From Rhizobium rhizoryzae (GTDB lineage Bacteria > Pseudomonadota > Alphaproteobacteria > Rhizobiales > Rhizobiaceae): DNA of 64,000 nucleotides. A model generated the notes under the pieces. That model was not told where the DNA came from and ran no database searches. It saw only the letters and a program-made list of their open reading frames with translations. Shown piece by piece: positions 9,705-18,796 of this stretch. How positions within the stretch are numbered: the first letter of the stretch is position 1; every line of letters begins with the position of its first letter. Made by a program: the position numbers and the translations under genes. The stretch lies in assembly GCF_011046895.1 (NCBI RefSeq), contig NZ_CP049250.1, positions 682,001-746,000 on the forward strand. The letters run 5' to 3'.

Positions 9705-10339
9705 GCCTTTTCTCCCACAAAGTCATCCATATCAAAGTGGGCGCTGAAGGCTTGCCGCAATGTCTCAGTGTCCAGTCTGTCGAGCTTGGGCAGACGCCCG
9801 AGAACCCTGACCATCCCCAGTTCGGAAATGATTGCCTGGCTGTCGCGAACCTCATCGCCGATGAAGACTACACCGAGGACCGGGATCCTTCGCACCCGCA
9901 TGGCTTCCAGAGACAGAAGTGTGTGATTGATGGTGCCGAGCGCCGTTCGGGCGCAAAGTATGGTCGGCAACTGCCAGCGGGCGAAGACATCCGCATAGGT
10001 GATGCGTCGGGTCAACGGCACCAGAAGCCCGCCCGCCCCTTCGATCACCAATGGCCTTTCAAGCTGCGGCGGAACAAGCGCGAGCGGATCGATCTCGACA
10101 CCATCTATCTGCGCGGCCAGATGGGGAGAGGCAGGCGTCTTCAGCTTCCACGCCTCCGGTAGGATTCGAACCGGTTCGGCCCCGGCAAGACGCGCGACCA
10201 GTTCGCTATCGGTTTCCTCCTCCAGCCCGCTCTGCACCGGCTTCCAGTAATGGGCATCCAGCGCCTGTACGAGCGCTGCTGAGAATACGGTTTTCCCAAT
10301 GCCGGTATCGGTACCGGTTACGACGAAGGTTTTGCTCAT
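9701..10339 (-). CDS. bioD: ATP-dependent dethiobiotin synthetase
   Basis: The 212-residue protein carries the P-loop GTDTGIGKT at residues 9-17 right after the first strand, and the conserved [11 protein letters not shown] segment of BioD. It closes the ureido ring of dethiobiotin from DAPA, CO2 and ATP in the cytoplasm. Length is slightly below E. coli BioD (225). The start overlaps the bioF stop (4 bases) and its stop overlaps the bioA start (4 bases). Confidence 0.96.
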   Translation of the reverse strand: MSKTFVVTGTDTGIGKTVFSAALVQALDAHYWKPVQSGLEEETDSELVARLAGAEPVRILPEAWKLKTPASPHLAAQIDGVEIDPLALVPPQLERPLVIEGAGGLLVPLTRRITYADVFARWQLPTILCARTALGTINHTLLSLEAMRVRRIPVLGVVFIGDEVRDSQAIISELGMVRVLGRLPKLDRLDTETLRQAFSAHFDMDDFVGEKA

Positions 10340-11475
10340 CTCTCGTCTTCCAGAATGTGTGCCAGTTGATCGACCATTCGTTCAATCGTCCCCTGGTCGA
10401 CGTTGAGGGTAATGGTGATGCGCAGCCGCGCCGTGCGCGCTGGCACCGTTGGCGGGCGAATGGCGCGAATATCAAATCCCGCCGATTGAAGCCGCTCCGC
10501 CACTCGAACAGCCTTGGCATCCTCCCCAAGGTGAATGGGAATGATCTGGGTTCTACTGGTCGCAATACCGAGGCGCTCGCCAATCCGCCGGTTCGCAAAG
10601 CTTGCAAGATCCTGAAGTGCCGTCCGGCGCTCCGGCCGCGACTGGACGAGCGTCAGCGCCTCCAGCACTGCAAGTGCCTGCAATGGCGGAGGGGCCGTGG
10701 CGTAGATGAATGGACGGGCGCGGTTGATCAGGAAGTCGCAAAGTGTGCGGCTGGCACCGACCAGACCGCCGAACGCACCCAGTGCCTTGCCGCAGGTGTG
10801 CAGTGTGATGACGTTCTCTCTTCCCTCCAGCTCCGCTGCAAGCCCACGACCATCCGGCCCGTGCACACCCGTCGCATGGGCTTCATCGATCACCAGAAAG
10901 GCATCGTGGCGATCCGCGATCTCCGCGAGATCGGCCAGCGGAGCGATATCGCCATCCATGGAATAGAGACTTTCAACGACAATCCAGGGATGCCCCTTGC
11001 CGCCTTCCTTTCTCCAAAGCCGGATTGCGTCTTCGAACGCCGCAGCTTCATTATGTGCAACACCTCGAACATCGGCGCGACTTGCCCGCATGCCGTCGTG
11101 CGCACTGGCGTGGACCAGCATGTCATGAAGGATCAGATCGCCAGGCTGCGGAAGCGTGGACAGGATGGCGACATTGGCACTGAAGCCACCGCCAAAGTAC
11201 AGCATCCGCCCTGAGCCGAAAAAGCGGGCAGCCTCTTCCTCCAATGCCTCGTGTTCTTCATGATGTCCGCGCAAGAGGCGCGACCCTCCCGAGCCTGTTG
11301 CAACGCCCCTATGCAAAGCGTCGATCATTCGGGCAGCTAGCTCAGGGGAGCGGGCAAGGCCGAGATAGTCGTTGGAACTGAAATCTGCCCCTGCGGGAAG
11401 GTTCAGTCGGCGCAGACGACCCCTTGATGCCAGAGCATCCAGTTTATCCTCAAAAGCGTTAGTGATCGTCGCCAT
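10336..11475 (-). CDS. bioF: 8-amino-7-oxononanoate synthase
   Basis: The 379-residue PLP enzyme of the alpha-oxoamine synthase family condenses pimeloyl-ACP with L-alanine. Seen motifs are [26 protein letters not shown], the [13 protein letters not shown] loop and the Schiff-base Lys230 ([11 protein letters not shown]). The ATG at 11475 has no convincing Shine-Dalgarno sequence: GAAG lies about 13 bases upstream and the space in between is occupied by a BioR-type palindrome. It is the first gene of the operon here. bioB, which precedes bioF in many related genomes, is not present in this window. Confidence 0.96.
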   Translation of the reverse strand: MATITNAFEDKLDALASRGRLRRLNLPAGADFSSNDYLGLARSPELAARMIDALHRGVATGSGGSRLLRGHHEEHEALEEEAARFFGSGRMLYFGGGFSANVAILSTLPQPGDLILHDMLVHASAHDGMRASRADVRGVAHNEAAAFEDAIRLWRKEGGKGHPWIVVESLYSMDGDIAPLADLAEIADRHDAFLVIDEAHATGVHGPDGRGLAAELEGRENVITLHTCGKALGAFGGLVGASRTLCDFLINRARPFIYATAPPPLQALAVLEALTLVQSRPERRTALQDLASFANRRIGERLGIATSRTQIIPIHLGEDAKAVRVAERLQSAGFDIRAIRPPTVPARTARLRITITLNVDQGTIERMVDQLAHILEDER

Positions 11476-11476
11476 A

Positions 11477-11486
11477 TTATAGATAA
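11477..11486 (-). promoter_or_regulatory. BioR-type operator, proximal (abuts bioF start)
   Basis: The 10 bases read TTATAGATAA on the plus strand and TTATCTATAA on the coding strand, matching the BioR (GntR-family biotin repressor) consensus TTATMKATAA. Only one base separates it from the bioF ATG. A TATAAT hexamer overlaps its bioF-proximal end. Binding here would block either promoter use or ribosome access. Confidence 0.75.
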
Positions 11487-11538
11487 TTCTTCGAAAGCCC
11501 TGTCCAATCAGGAGTATCTAACCCAGTCGCAGAATTTT

Positions 11539-11548
11539 TTATAGATAA
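11539..11548 (-). promoter_or_regulatory. BioR-type operator, distal
   Basis: A second exact copy, TTATAGATAA, lies 62 bases upstream of the proximal one. It overlaps a TATAAA sequence suited to a -10 element on the bioF strand, which would give a leader of roughly 55 bases. A -35 element is not obvious. Two tandem boxes imply biotin-dependent control of bioFDAZ by BioR, which is not encoded in this window. Confidence 0.75.
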
Positions 11549-11560
11549 AAATTTGGTGGC

Positions 11561-11590
11561 AAAAAAGAAGGCGGACCGAGGCCCGCCTTT
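11561..11590 (-). terminator. Intrinsic terminator after the sugar-utilisation operon
   Basis: AAGGCGG (11568-11574) pairs with CCGCCTT (11583-11589). Read on the minus strand the hairpin is followed by TTCTTTTTT. It lies 24 bases past the stop of the GH43 gene and shields the bio promoter from upstream transcription. Confidence 0.8.
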
Positions 11591-11613
11591 GTTGAGGTGA
11601 CTGCGCTGGGAAT

Positions 11614-13221
11614 TTAGATGCACTCGTAGGAAAAACTCAGGAAATCGGCGGTCTTTGCGCGCCCTGTCACATCGAACGCGAACATGCCGGCAAAGGCTCC
11701 GGTGAAGGAACCGTGCTCCCCTCGACCGCCTTCATCGGAAACGACACCCGCGTCCAGAAGCGGACCAATCGGCGTCCAGTCCGCCTCCTGCGAAAAACGA
11801 TAAAAGAATTGCAAGTCGTTCTCGCGAATTTCCATCGCGAGATGCACAGGCCCCTCGGGTAAGGCAACTCCACTTTCAATGGGAAACTGCATGCGGGCAT
11901 GCGGGAAGTCACCGGGGCAGGAGAAGATCGTCACCACGCGTCCAAGCTTCTCATGCCATGTCACGACGAGCGCGTGAAACTTGTGCCGGTTATAATAGTG
12001 AGTGAGGCCTGCTGCCTGCTGATAGGTTTCAGGCTCAAACTCCAGAACCGTCTCTGCACGGAAACTGTGGTGCTCCTGCCTGCGCGCCACAAGCGCCTGT
12101 TCGAACCAGGAACCGATGCTTTCGCGCCCGATCAGCCGCAAAGCACCCGACCGCTCCGTCAGCGAGAAGATGCGTGCCGGCTCAGGCGTGCGCAACCACT
12201 GGAAATCTTTCGGAAGCTCGGGCTGATCGAAGGAATAATCAATCCGAACCGGCTGTTTCAACGGCTCCACATCCTTGGGCGCGGGCACATGCACTGCTGG
12301 CACGGCGCTGCCATGGGCCAAATACAGCCAATCGTCACGCCAGACGCATTTTTGAAGTGCCGTTTCACGCCCCAGCGTGCAGCGGCGTTTAGGGGCCATC
12401 GGGCGTCCGCAGAGATGCGTGTGATAGGCCTCACCATCCGGTGTCTCGACATATTGGCCATGCCCGGCTCGCTGAAGCACGGCGTCCGGCGCATCCTTGG
12501 AGGTGATGAGATGCACATCCGGATGCATCTCATAGGGGCCATCGATCTGCCTGGAGCGCGCCATGGTCACCGCATGGTCATAGCCGGTGCCGCCTTCCGC
12601 GGTGGTGAGATAGTACCAGCCATTGCGCTTGAAGAGGTGGGGTCCTTCGACCAGACCCAGAGGACTGCCGGCAAAGATGTTCTTGATCGGCCCTTTCAGG
12701 CTTTGCGTCTGCGCATCCCATTCCTGCAGGAGGATGCCATCGAAGGCCGGATGTTTGGGCGCACCACCATAGCTTTCGGTGCGGTGGTTCCATTGCATGT
12801 TCAGGAACCACTTGCGCCCGTCATCATCGTGAAAGAGCGACGGATCGAAACCGGAGGAGTTCACATAGACAGGATCCGACCAGTCGCCTTCGATCGTCGG
12901 TGAGGTCACGATGTAATTGTGGGCATCCTTGAAATTACCATCCAGCCGCTTCACGTCGGTATAGACCAGCCAGAACAGACCATCGGCATGGGAAAGGCAC
13001 GGCGCCCAGATGCCACAGCTATCCGGGTTGCCACGCATATCCAGCTGGCTTTTGCGCTCCAGCGGGCGGCGCACCAGCGTCCAGTTCACCAGATCGCGGG
13101 AATGGTGGATCTGCACGCCCGGATACCATTCGAAGGTCGAGGTCGCGATGTAATAGTCGTCACCCAACCGGCAGATGGAGGGGTCCGGGTTGAAACCGGG
13201 CAGGATGGGATTGCGAATCAT
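11614..13221 (-). CDS. Glycoside hydrolase family 43 (beta-xylosidase-like)
   Basis: From the ATG at 13221 (AGGAGG 8 bases upstream; another ATG six bases earlier is too close to that site) the protein has 535 residues. It opens with NPILPGFNPDPSI and has the GH43 catalytic set: Asp13 as base, Asp126 in SGFDPSLF as pKa modulator and Glu192 in LVEGPHLF as acid. The spacing matches two-domain GH43 beta-xylosidases, including the C-terminal beta-sandwich. No signal peptide is seen, so it would act in the cytoplasm on imported oligosaccharides. Xylo-oligosaccharides are the best guess; arabinofuranosidase activity is possible. It is the last gene of the ABC/hydrolase operon. Confidence 0.88.
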   Translation of the reverse strand: MIRNPILPGFNPDPSICRLGDDYYIATSTFEWYPGVQIHHSRDLVNWTLVRRPLERKSQLDMRGNPDSCGIWAPCLSHADGLFWLVYTDVKRLDGNFKDAHNYIVTSPTIEGDWSDPVYVNSSGFDPSLFHDDDGRKWFLNMQWNHRTESYGGAPKHPAFDGILLQEWDAQTQSLKGPIKNIFAGSPLGLVEGPHLFKRNGWYYLTTAEGGTGYDHAVTMARSRQIDGPYEMHPDVHLITSKDAPDAVLQRAGHGQYVETPDGEAYHTHLCGRPMAPKRRCTLGRETALQKCVWRDDWLYLAHGSAVPAVHVPAPKDVEPLKQPVRIDYSFDQPELPKDFQWLRTPEPARIFSLTERSGALRLIGRESIGSWFEQALVARRQEHHSFRAETVLEFEPETYQQAAGLTHYYNRHKFHALVVTWHEKLGRVVTIFSCPGDFPHARMQFPIESGVALPEGPVHLAMEIRENDLQFFYRFSQEADWTPIGPLLDAGVVSDEGGRGEHGSFTGAFAGMFAFDVTGRAKTADFLSFSYECI

Positions 13222-13291
13222 CGTCATTTCCTCCTTGAAGTGCCTTCAAGCCGGTCTCACCTCCTCAAGCGGGACCGGCTTGTCTTGCATC

Positions 13292-14425
13292 CTACCGCAA
13301 AAGCGCCAAGGCCTCGTCGATACCGAGCGCTGCTGGCTGAGTGCAGGTGGTCGTCATATCGATGAAGCGCCCTTCCTCGCCTGATTTCAGGATCGAGGTC
13401 ATGACATCGATGCCGTGCAGGGCACGGTCCAGAGAGCAGCGCGCGTCGCGGCCTTCGATCAATGCCATGGCCATGTCGGCAAGGCCTGCGGTCCGGTAGT
13501 TGGCGCGCGGGCCACGCGGGCTTTCCTGATTGTCCTTGGCGAAGGGGTGGTCCCACATGTCCAGCGGCTGGATATCCATGTTGCGGCCGGATGTTTCCAC
13601 CTTGCCGCCGAAGAAGTTCGGGTCCGGCACATAGATGGAGCCCTCGGTGCCATAGAGCTCCATATTGGCATGGCGGTGAGACCACACATCCCAGCTTGCC
13701 GACAGGGTGATGGTCGCCCCATTCTGGAATTCCAGAAGCGCATGGATATTGGTTGGCGTTTCCACGGGGATCTGGGTTCCGGCCAGCGGCTGGCTGGTAA
13801 CGGTGCGGGTCGGGTTCGCCATAGATGTCAGCGCACCAACGCGTTTGACCGGTCCAATGAGGTTGATGAGGTTTGCAATGTAGTACGGGCCGAGATCAAG
13901 AATGGGACCACCGCCGGCCAGGAAGAAGAAGCCGGGGTTTGGATGCCACATTTCCATGCCGGGGCTCATGACATGGCAGGTGCCGGACGTGATGCGCCCG
14001 ACCGCGCCATCGTCTATCGTCTTGCGCGCAAGCTGGTGCGACCCGCCCAGGAAGGTGTCCGGCGCGCAACCGATCGCAAGGTTCTTCGCCCTGGCAAGCG
14101 CCCGCAATTCTTCGCCCTCTTGCAGCGAGAGCACGAGCGGCTTTTCGGAATAGACGTGCTTGCCCGCCTCCAGAATGGCCTTGGAAACGGAAAAATGCGT
14201 AGCCGGGATCGTGAGGTTGACGATGACGTCCAGTTCGTCATTCGCCAGCAGCTCGTCTACGGTCTGCGCCGTCACGCCATATTCCTCGGCGCGTAGTTGC
14301 GCTGCATTGGAGTTGATGTCTGCGCAAGCCAGCATCTTCAATCCCTTGAAGAGCGGGGCCAGCGACAGGTAGGTGGTCGAGATATTGCCGCATCCAATGA
14401 TGCCGACGCCGAGTTCCTTGGTCAT
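13292..14425 (-). CDS. Gfo/Idh/MocA family oxidoreductase
   Basis: The 377-residue protein has an N-terminal Rossmann fold (GIIGCGNISTTYL), the EKPLVLS motif that holds the catalytic lysine, and a C-terminal alpha/beta domain. Family members use NAD(P) to oxidise or reduce sugars, inositols and sugar acids. It sits between a GH43 enzyme and a sugar isomerase in one operon, with 24 bases to the isomerase, so it most likely works on the monosaccharide freed by the hydrolases or on its epimers. The substrate cannot be read from the sequence. Confidence 0.88.
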   Translation of the reverse strand: MTKELGVGIIGCGNISTTYLSLAPLFKGLKMLACADINSNAAQLRAEEYGVTAQTVDELLANDELDVIVNLTIPATHFSVSKAILEAGKHVYSEKPLVLSLQEGEELRALARAKNLAIGCAPDTFLGGSHQLARKTIDDGAVGRITSGTCHVMSPGMEMWHPNPGFFFLAGGGPILDLGPYYIANLINLIGPVKRVGALTSMANPTRTVTSQPLAGTQIPVETPTNIHALLEFQNGATITLSASWDVWSHRHANMELYGTEGSIYVPDPNFFGGKVETSGRNMDIQPLDMWDHPFAKDNQESPRGPRANYRTAGLADMAMALIEGRDARCSLDRALHGIDVMTSILKSGEEGRFIDMTTTCTQPAALGIDEALALLR

Positions 14426-14449
14426 GGAGGTCTCCGTGCCCGATCTTTG

Positions 14450-15211
14450 TTAGTAGGTCTTGAAAGAGGTCATCGAGCGCGTGATCAGGCGGTCGAGATC
14501 CTTCGGGTTGTCGTGCTCGAGCACGAAATGCCGGGCAGAGGTCAGGCGCAGTTTCGCCATCAGGTCCCGCCAGGGAACGATGCCGTGCCCTACGTCTGTC
14601 CAGCCATCCTCATCGGTGTTTTCACCGGCAGGCGCGATGTCCTTCACATGGACGGCATGAATGCGCTTGGCTTCCTTTTCGATCCAGCTGAAAGGATCTG
14701 CCTTGCCGCGCACCACCCACGCGATGTCCGCCTCCCAGGCGAGATCCGGTCCACCGGCAAAAATCTGTTCCTGCGGGGTGGAGCCGTCTTCCAGCGCCTG
14801 AAATTCGAAATCATGGTTGTGCCAGCCGAAGACAAAACCGGCATCCTGATAGCGCTTGCCAGCTTCTCCCAGTCTTTGGCCAAAGGCGTGCCAGCCCTTG
14901 GCGTCCGCAGGCCGCTGATCGGGCATCAGATAAGGGCAGTAGATCGCTTCGATACCAAGGGCTTTTGCGATCTTGAGCGCCTGTTCCGGATCCTTTTCCA
15001 GAAGATCGAGGCCGAAATGGCCTGTCGGCATCGTCAGGCCGTTTGCATCCAGATCGGCGCGAAGAGCCTGAAGTGCGGCATCGTCCATCGTGGCGTAGAT
15101 GCCGCCATAACCTTCAACCGTCTTATAACCAGCTGCCGCGAGCTTCTTGAGAGTTTCGGACAGAGGCGGGAAATTGCGGGCGCTGTAGAGCTGGAAGCCA
15201 AGGTCAGTCAT
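14450..15211 (-). CDS. Sugar phosphate isomerase/epimerase family protein (TIM barrel)
   Basis: The 253-residue protein shows the AP-endonuclease-2-like TIM-barrel pattern (LGFQLYSARNF at strand 1, FGWHNHDFEF as a metal-site strand, DIAWVVRGK and VLEHDNP at the end). The metal-binding Glu, Asp and His residues of the family are plausible at these strands. GGGAGG precedes the ATG. Together with the adjacent Gfo/Idh/MocA enzyme it probably interconverts a ketose or keto-sugar intermediate. The reaction is not identified. Confidence 0.82.
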   Translation of the reverse strand: MTDLGFQLYSARNFPPLSETLKKLAAAGYKTVEGYGGIYATMDDAALQALRADLDANGLTMPTGHFGLDLLEKDPEQALKIAKALGIEAIYCPYLMPDQRPADAKGWHAFGQRLGEAGKRYQDAGFVFGWHNHDFEFQALEDGSTPQEQIFAGGPDLAWEADIAWVVRGKADPFSWIEKEAKRIHAVHVKDIAPAGENTDEDGWTDVGHGIVPWRDLMAKLRLTSARHFVLEHDNPKDLDRLITRSMTSFKTY

Positions 15212-15265
15212 GTCATCCTCCCGGGCTGAGGGCAGCCCATGTTCATCAAAGGTTGGCCTGCTCGC

Positions 15266-17695
15266 TCAGGAGCAGGATTGCAGGTCGTAGAGGCGGAAAC
15301 TCGGCTCCGCCGCTGCGGGATCGGAAGGTGTGAAGGTGATGCGGCGGGTTTCTCCCGCGGCAAGGTCGAATGCGTTGTCGGAGAAGCGTCCTGGCGTTTC
15401 GCTCTCGATCATCACGTAAAGCGCAAGGCCTGCCGATTGCACGGTGAGGTCATAACCACCTGTCGGCGCAGGCTGAACATCAAGGCCAAGCCCTGCCGGT
15501 TGCAAATCCAGCGACTTGTAGGTGCCGTGTACATGGTGGCCTTCGCCTCCCATGCCATTGCTCGCCGTGAAGCTCCAAGCCAGAAGACTGCCAGCGGGAA
15601 TTTCAGAAGCGGCAACAGTTGTCGCAATGACCGCCGCGTCCGGTGTGCAGACGGCATCCAGGCGCTTCAATTCAGTGCGCTCCCCATTCAGCGAAAGCAG
15701 CGACAGACTGAGCGACACCGTCACATCGTCCATTTTGTCATTGACCAGCGAGAGCCGGATCTCGGAACCATCTTCGGAGGGAATGGCTGCAACATTCACG
15801 GGCTGGAAGAAGCGGCGGGCGACATAGTGAAGTGCTTTCCAGCCGCCGCCATAGTCGAGGCTCGACCAGGAGGCGACAGGCCATGTATCGTTCAGCTGCC
15901 AATAAAGCGTGCCCATGCAATGGGGTTTCAGAGAGCGCCAGTAATCGACGGCCGTCCTGATGGCGAGCGCCTGCTGGATCTGACTGAGGTAGACGAAATT
16001 GGCAAAGCCTTCCGGAAAGCGGAAGTAACGGAACATTGTCGCGGCGATCCGCTCATTGCCGCCCACGTTTTTCTGATGCAGCTCGATGACCGGAGAGGCG
16101 ATATTCATATCCCCCTCCCTCGCATAGGTGCGAATGACGGGCAGCGAGGTGTAGGACTGGAAGCCGAACTCCGAACAGAAGCGCGGCCTGACCTTGCGAT
16201 AATCCTCGAACGGCTTGTTTTCGTGCCAGACAGACCAGTAATGCATATCGCCGGAGCCATCGGCATGCCAGGCATCGCCATAGTCCATATAGCCCGTGGC
16301 AGGACTGGACGGCCACCAGAGCGCATCGGGTGCAGCTTTCAGAAGCGCCTGCTCTATGGTTCTGTTCAGCCGATCATAGGAGACCAGATATCGATCGCGG
16401 TTCTCGATGGATTGCTTGAACCAGGTAAGCGCCCCGACCAGCTCGTTATCGCCGCACCAGAGAACGATGGACGGATGCGTGATGAGGCGTCGCACCTGAT
16501 AATCGACTTCCGCCGCGACATTCTCCAGAAAATCGGGCGTGGAGGGGTAGAGATTGCAGGAGAACTGGAAATCCTGCCAGACCATCAGCCCCATCTGGTC
16601 GCAGAGGTCGTAGAACCAGTCCGCTTCGTAAAAGCCGCCGCCCCAGACACGGATCATGTTCATATTGGCATCGACAGCAGACTGCAGCAGGTCGCGCGTC
16701 TTTTCGTAACTGGTCAACGAATACAATGCGTCGGCAGGGATCCAGTTCGCTCCCCGGCAGAAGATCTCACGACCGTTGATGCGAAATGCAAAGCGGCTGC
16801 CGGCCTCATCCTTGTCCGTCAGCAGTTCCACCTGGCGCAAGCCGATCTGCCGGATAACGGTTTCGGACGGAATTTCGACGGCCAGTTCGTAGAGCGCCTG
16901 TTCACCACTGCCAGACGGCCACCAGAGTTTTGGCGCATCGATATGAAAGACATGGCTTACTGTATTTTCGCCGGGTCTTAATCCCATATCGAGGCGCACC
17001 CGGTCTTCGCCAAACGAGAAGAAGATGGGCGTCGTACCGGGAAATTTCGCAAACAGCGTAACGGTGACGCTGACATCTACGCCGTCCGCCGTGTGGGTTT
17101 GACGCGCCGCCACGCTTTCGATGCGGGATTCTTCCAGCTTTTTCAGCGCAATGGTGCCGTAGAGGCCCAGTGGCGCAATCGCGATATTCCAGTCCCAACC
17201 AAAATGGCATTGCGGTTTGCGCAGCATATTGCCGTTGGGAATGGGGGAGTTGCCTTCGTGATAGGGCACGAAGAAGGGCTGCTTTGCCTGCCGATCCGCC
17301 CCCTCGCGAATACTGGAATGAAACAGAATGCGAATTCTGTTCTCGCCGGTGCGCAAGCTGCGGGAGACATCTGGACGCCAGCGCCGGAAGCAATTGTCAG
17401 CTTCCAGCACAACCTCGCCATTGATTTCGACAGTCGCGACCGTATCGAGATCAGTGATGTCGAGATACCAGTCGCCCCCGGCATCCTCGAGAACGAAGTC
17501 CTGCTCGATCTGCCAGTCCTGTTCCGCAACCCATCGAAGGTCGAGTTCATTGCGCCCGAAATAGGGATCAGGAATGAGCCCCGCATTTTTCAGGGCCGTA
17601 TGCACATCACCCGGAATGGGCATCAGCGCCTGCGTTGCATCGTCCAGAGACGAAAGCCGCCAGTTTCCTGACAGATCGATGATCGACTGCGACAT
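15266..17695 (-). CDS. Glycoside hydrolase family 2 beta-mannosidase
   Basis: The start at 17695 is preceded by GAGGATCCC, in which the GA belongs to the stop codon of the ATPase gene; an upstream in-frame codon would put 16 odd residues first. The 809-residue protein has the GH2 order: sugar-binding jelly roll (GNWRL, AEQDWQIEQDF), immunoglobulin-like domains and a TIM barrel with acid/base Glu418 (WCGDNEL) and nucleophile Glu509 (FCSEFGF). The WGGGFYE motif and overall pattern fit beta-mannosidases rather than beta-galactosidases. With no signal peptide it should cleave imported manno-oligosaccharides in the cytoplasm. Confidence 0.9.
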   Translation of the reverse strand: MSQSIIDLSGNWRLSSLDDATQALMPIPGDVHTALKNAGLIPDPYFGRNELDLRWVAEQDWQIEQDFVLEDAGGDWYLDITDLDTVATVEINGEVVLEADNCFRRWRPDVSRSLRTGENRIRILFHSSIREGADRQAKQPFFVPYHEGNSPIPNGNMLRKPQCHFGWDWNIAIAPLGLYGTIALKKLEESRIESVAARQTHTADGVDVSVTVTLFAKFPGTTPIFFSFGEDRVRLDMGLRPGENTVSHVFHIDAPKLWWPSGSGEQALYELAVEIPSETVIRQIGLRQVELLTDKDEAGSRFAFRINGREIFCRGANWIPADALYSLTSYEKTRDLLQSAVDANMNMIRVWGGGFYEADWFYDLCDQMGLMVWQDFQFSCNLYPSTPDFLENVAAEVDYQVRRLITHPSIVLWCGDNELVGALTWFKQSIENRDRYLVSYDRLNRTIEQALLKAAPDALWWPSSPATGYMDYGDAWHADGSGDMHYWSVWHENKPFEDYRKVRPRFCSEFGFQSYTSLPVIRTYAREGDMNIASPVIELHQKNVGGNERIAATMFRYFRFPEGFANFVYLSQIQQALAIRTAVDYWRSLKPHCMGTLYWQLNDTWPVASWSSLDYGGGWKALHYVARRFFQPVNVAAIPSEDGSEIRLSLVNDKMDDVTVSLSLSLLSLNGERTELKRLDAVCTPDAAVIATTVAASEIPAGSLLAWSFTASNGMGGEGHHVHGTYKSLDLQPAGLGLDVQPAPTGGYDLTVQSAGLALYVMIESETPGRFSDNAFDLAAGETRRITFTPSDPAAAEPSFRLYDLQSCS

Positions 17696-17702
17696 GGGAT
17701 CC

Positions 17703-18791
17703 TCAGATGCGGTCTTCGGTTTGCGCGTCAAACAAGGATGCAAGTCGCATATCGAAGCTCATACGAACCTGCGAACCGGGCGCATATCGTCGCGCACCGG
17801 CAATGCGGACAGACATGGTATGACCTGCATGCTTGAGCCAAAGGAGATTGTCCGCTCCCATCGGCTCTTCGATATCAACGACTGCCTGATGAAGTTCCCG
17901 ATCGGCTTCCGGCTGGTCGATGCCGATATGCTCCGGACGCAGACCAAGCACGACTTGGCGACCAGCGGCCAGCGGACCGTTTGCCTCATAGCCATCGAGC
18001 AGGAAATCGACACCGTTGGTGCGAAAGACAGTCTTGCCGCCCGTCTCTATCAGTTCTCCCCGCAGAAAGTTCATCGACGGCGACCCGATGAAGCCTGCCA
18101 CGAAGAGATTCCTCGGCTTGTTGTAGATGGCGATCGGATCATCAAGCTGCTGGATGACACCATTCTTCATGATGGCAATTCGGTCTGCCAGCGTCAGCGC
18201 CTCGATCTGGTCGTGAGTCACGTAGATCATCGTGTTCTTCAGGCTCTGATGCAGACGCTTGATCTCGACGCGTAGTTCCGAGCGGAGCTTGGCGTCGAGG
18301 TTCGACAGCGGCTCATCGAAGAGGAAGACATCCACATCACGTACCAATGCGCGACCGATGGCAACGCGTTGACGCTGACCGCCGGAGAGAGCGGCAGGGC
18401 GACGCTTCAGAAGCGGCCCGATTTGCAGGATCTCCGCAGCACGGGCAACGCGTTTGTCGATCTCGGGCTTTGGTACTTTCGCAACCTGAAGCCCGAAGGA
18501 CAGATTTTTCTCGACCGTCATCTGCGGATAGAGCGCATAGGACTGGAACACCATGCCGATGCCGCGATCCTTCGGTTCTTCCCAGGTGACGTTCCGATCC
18601 TTGATGAAGATCTGGCCTTCGGTTGGCTCCAGCAATCCGGCAATACAGTTCAGAAGGGTGGATTTCCCGCAACCGGATGAGCCCAGAAGAACGATGAACT
18701 CGCCATCACGAATATCAAGGTTCAGATCCTTGAGAACGGTCACGGCTCCGAAGGAAAGCGAAAGGTTACGAATTGAAACGCTGTTGGCCAT
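17703..18791 (-). CDS. Sugar ABC transporter ATP-binding protein (UgpC/MsmK type)
   Basis: The 362-residue ATPase has Walker A GSSGCGKST, signature LSGGQRQRVAIGRAL, Walker B VFLFDEPLSNLD and the switch THDQIEAL, followed by a C-terminal TOBE-like regulatory domain of CUT1 sugar importers. It energises the two permeases immediately upstream (5-base gap). The start lacks a strong ribosome site, which fits coupling to the permease. The mannosidase gene begins 7 bases after its stop. Confidence 0.95.
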   Translation of the reverse strand: MANSVSIRNLSLSFGAVTVLKDLNLDIRDGEFIVLLGSSGCGKSTLLNCIAGLLEPTEGQIFIKDRNVTWEEPKDRGIGMVFQSYALYPQMTVEKNLSFGLQVAKVPKPEIDKRVARAAEILQIGPLLKRRPAALSGGQRQRVAIGRALVRDVDVFLFDEPLSNLDAKLRSELRVEIKRLHQSLKNTMIYVTHDQIEALTLADRIAIMKNGVIQQLDDPIAIYNKPRNLFVAGFIGSPSMNFLRGELIETGGKTVFRTNGVDFLLDGYEANGPLAAGRQVVLGLRPEHIGIDQPEADRELHQAVVDIEEPMGADNLLWLKHAGHTMSVRIAGARRYAPGSQVRMSFDMRLASLFDAQTEDRI

Positions 18792-18796
18792 GAGAA

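Noticed and set aside
15239..16981. A 580-codon plus-strand frame across the mannosidase gene
   Set aside because: It is antisense to a clear GH2 gene and resembles no family.
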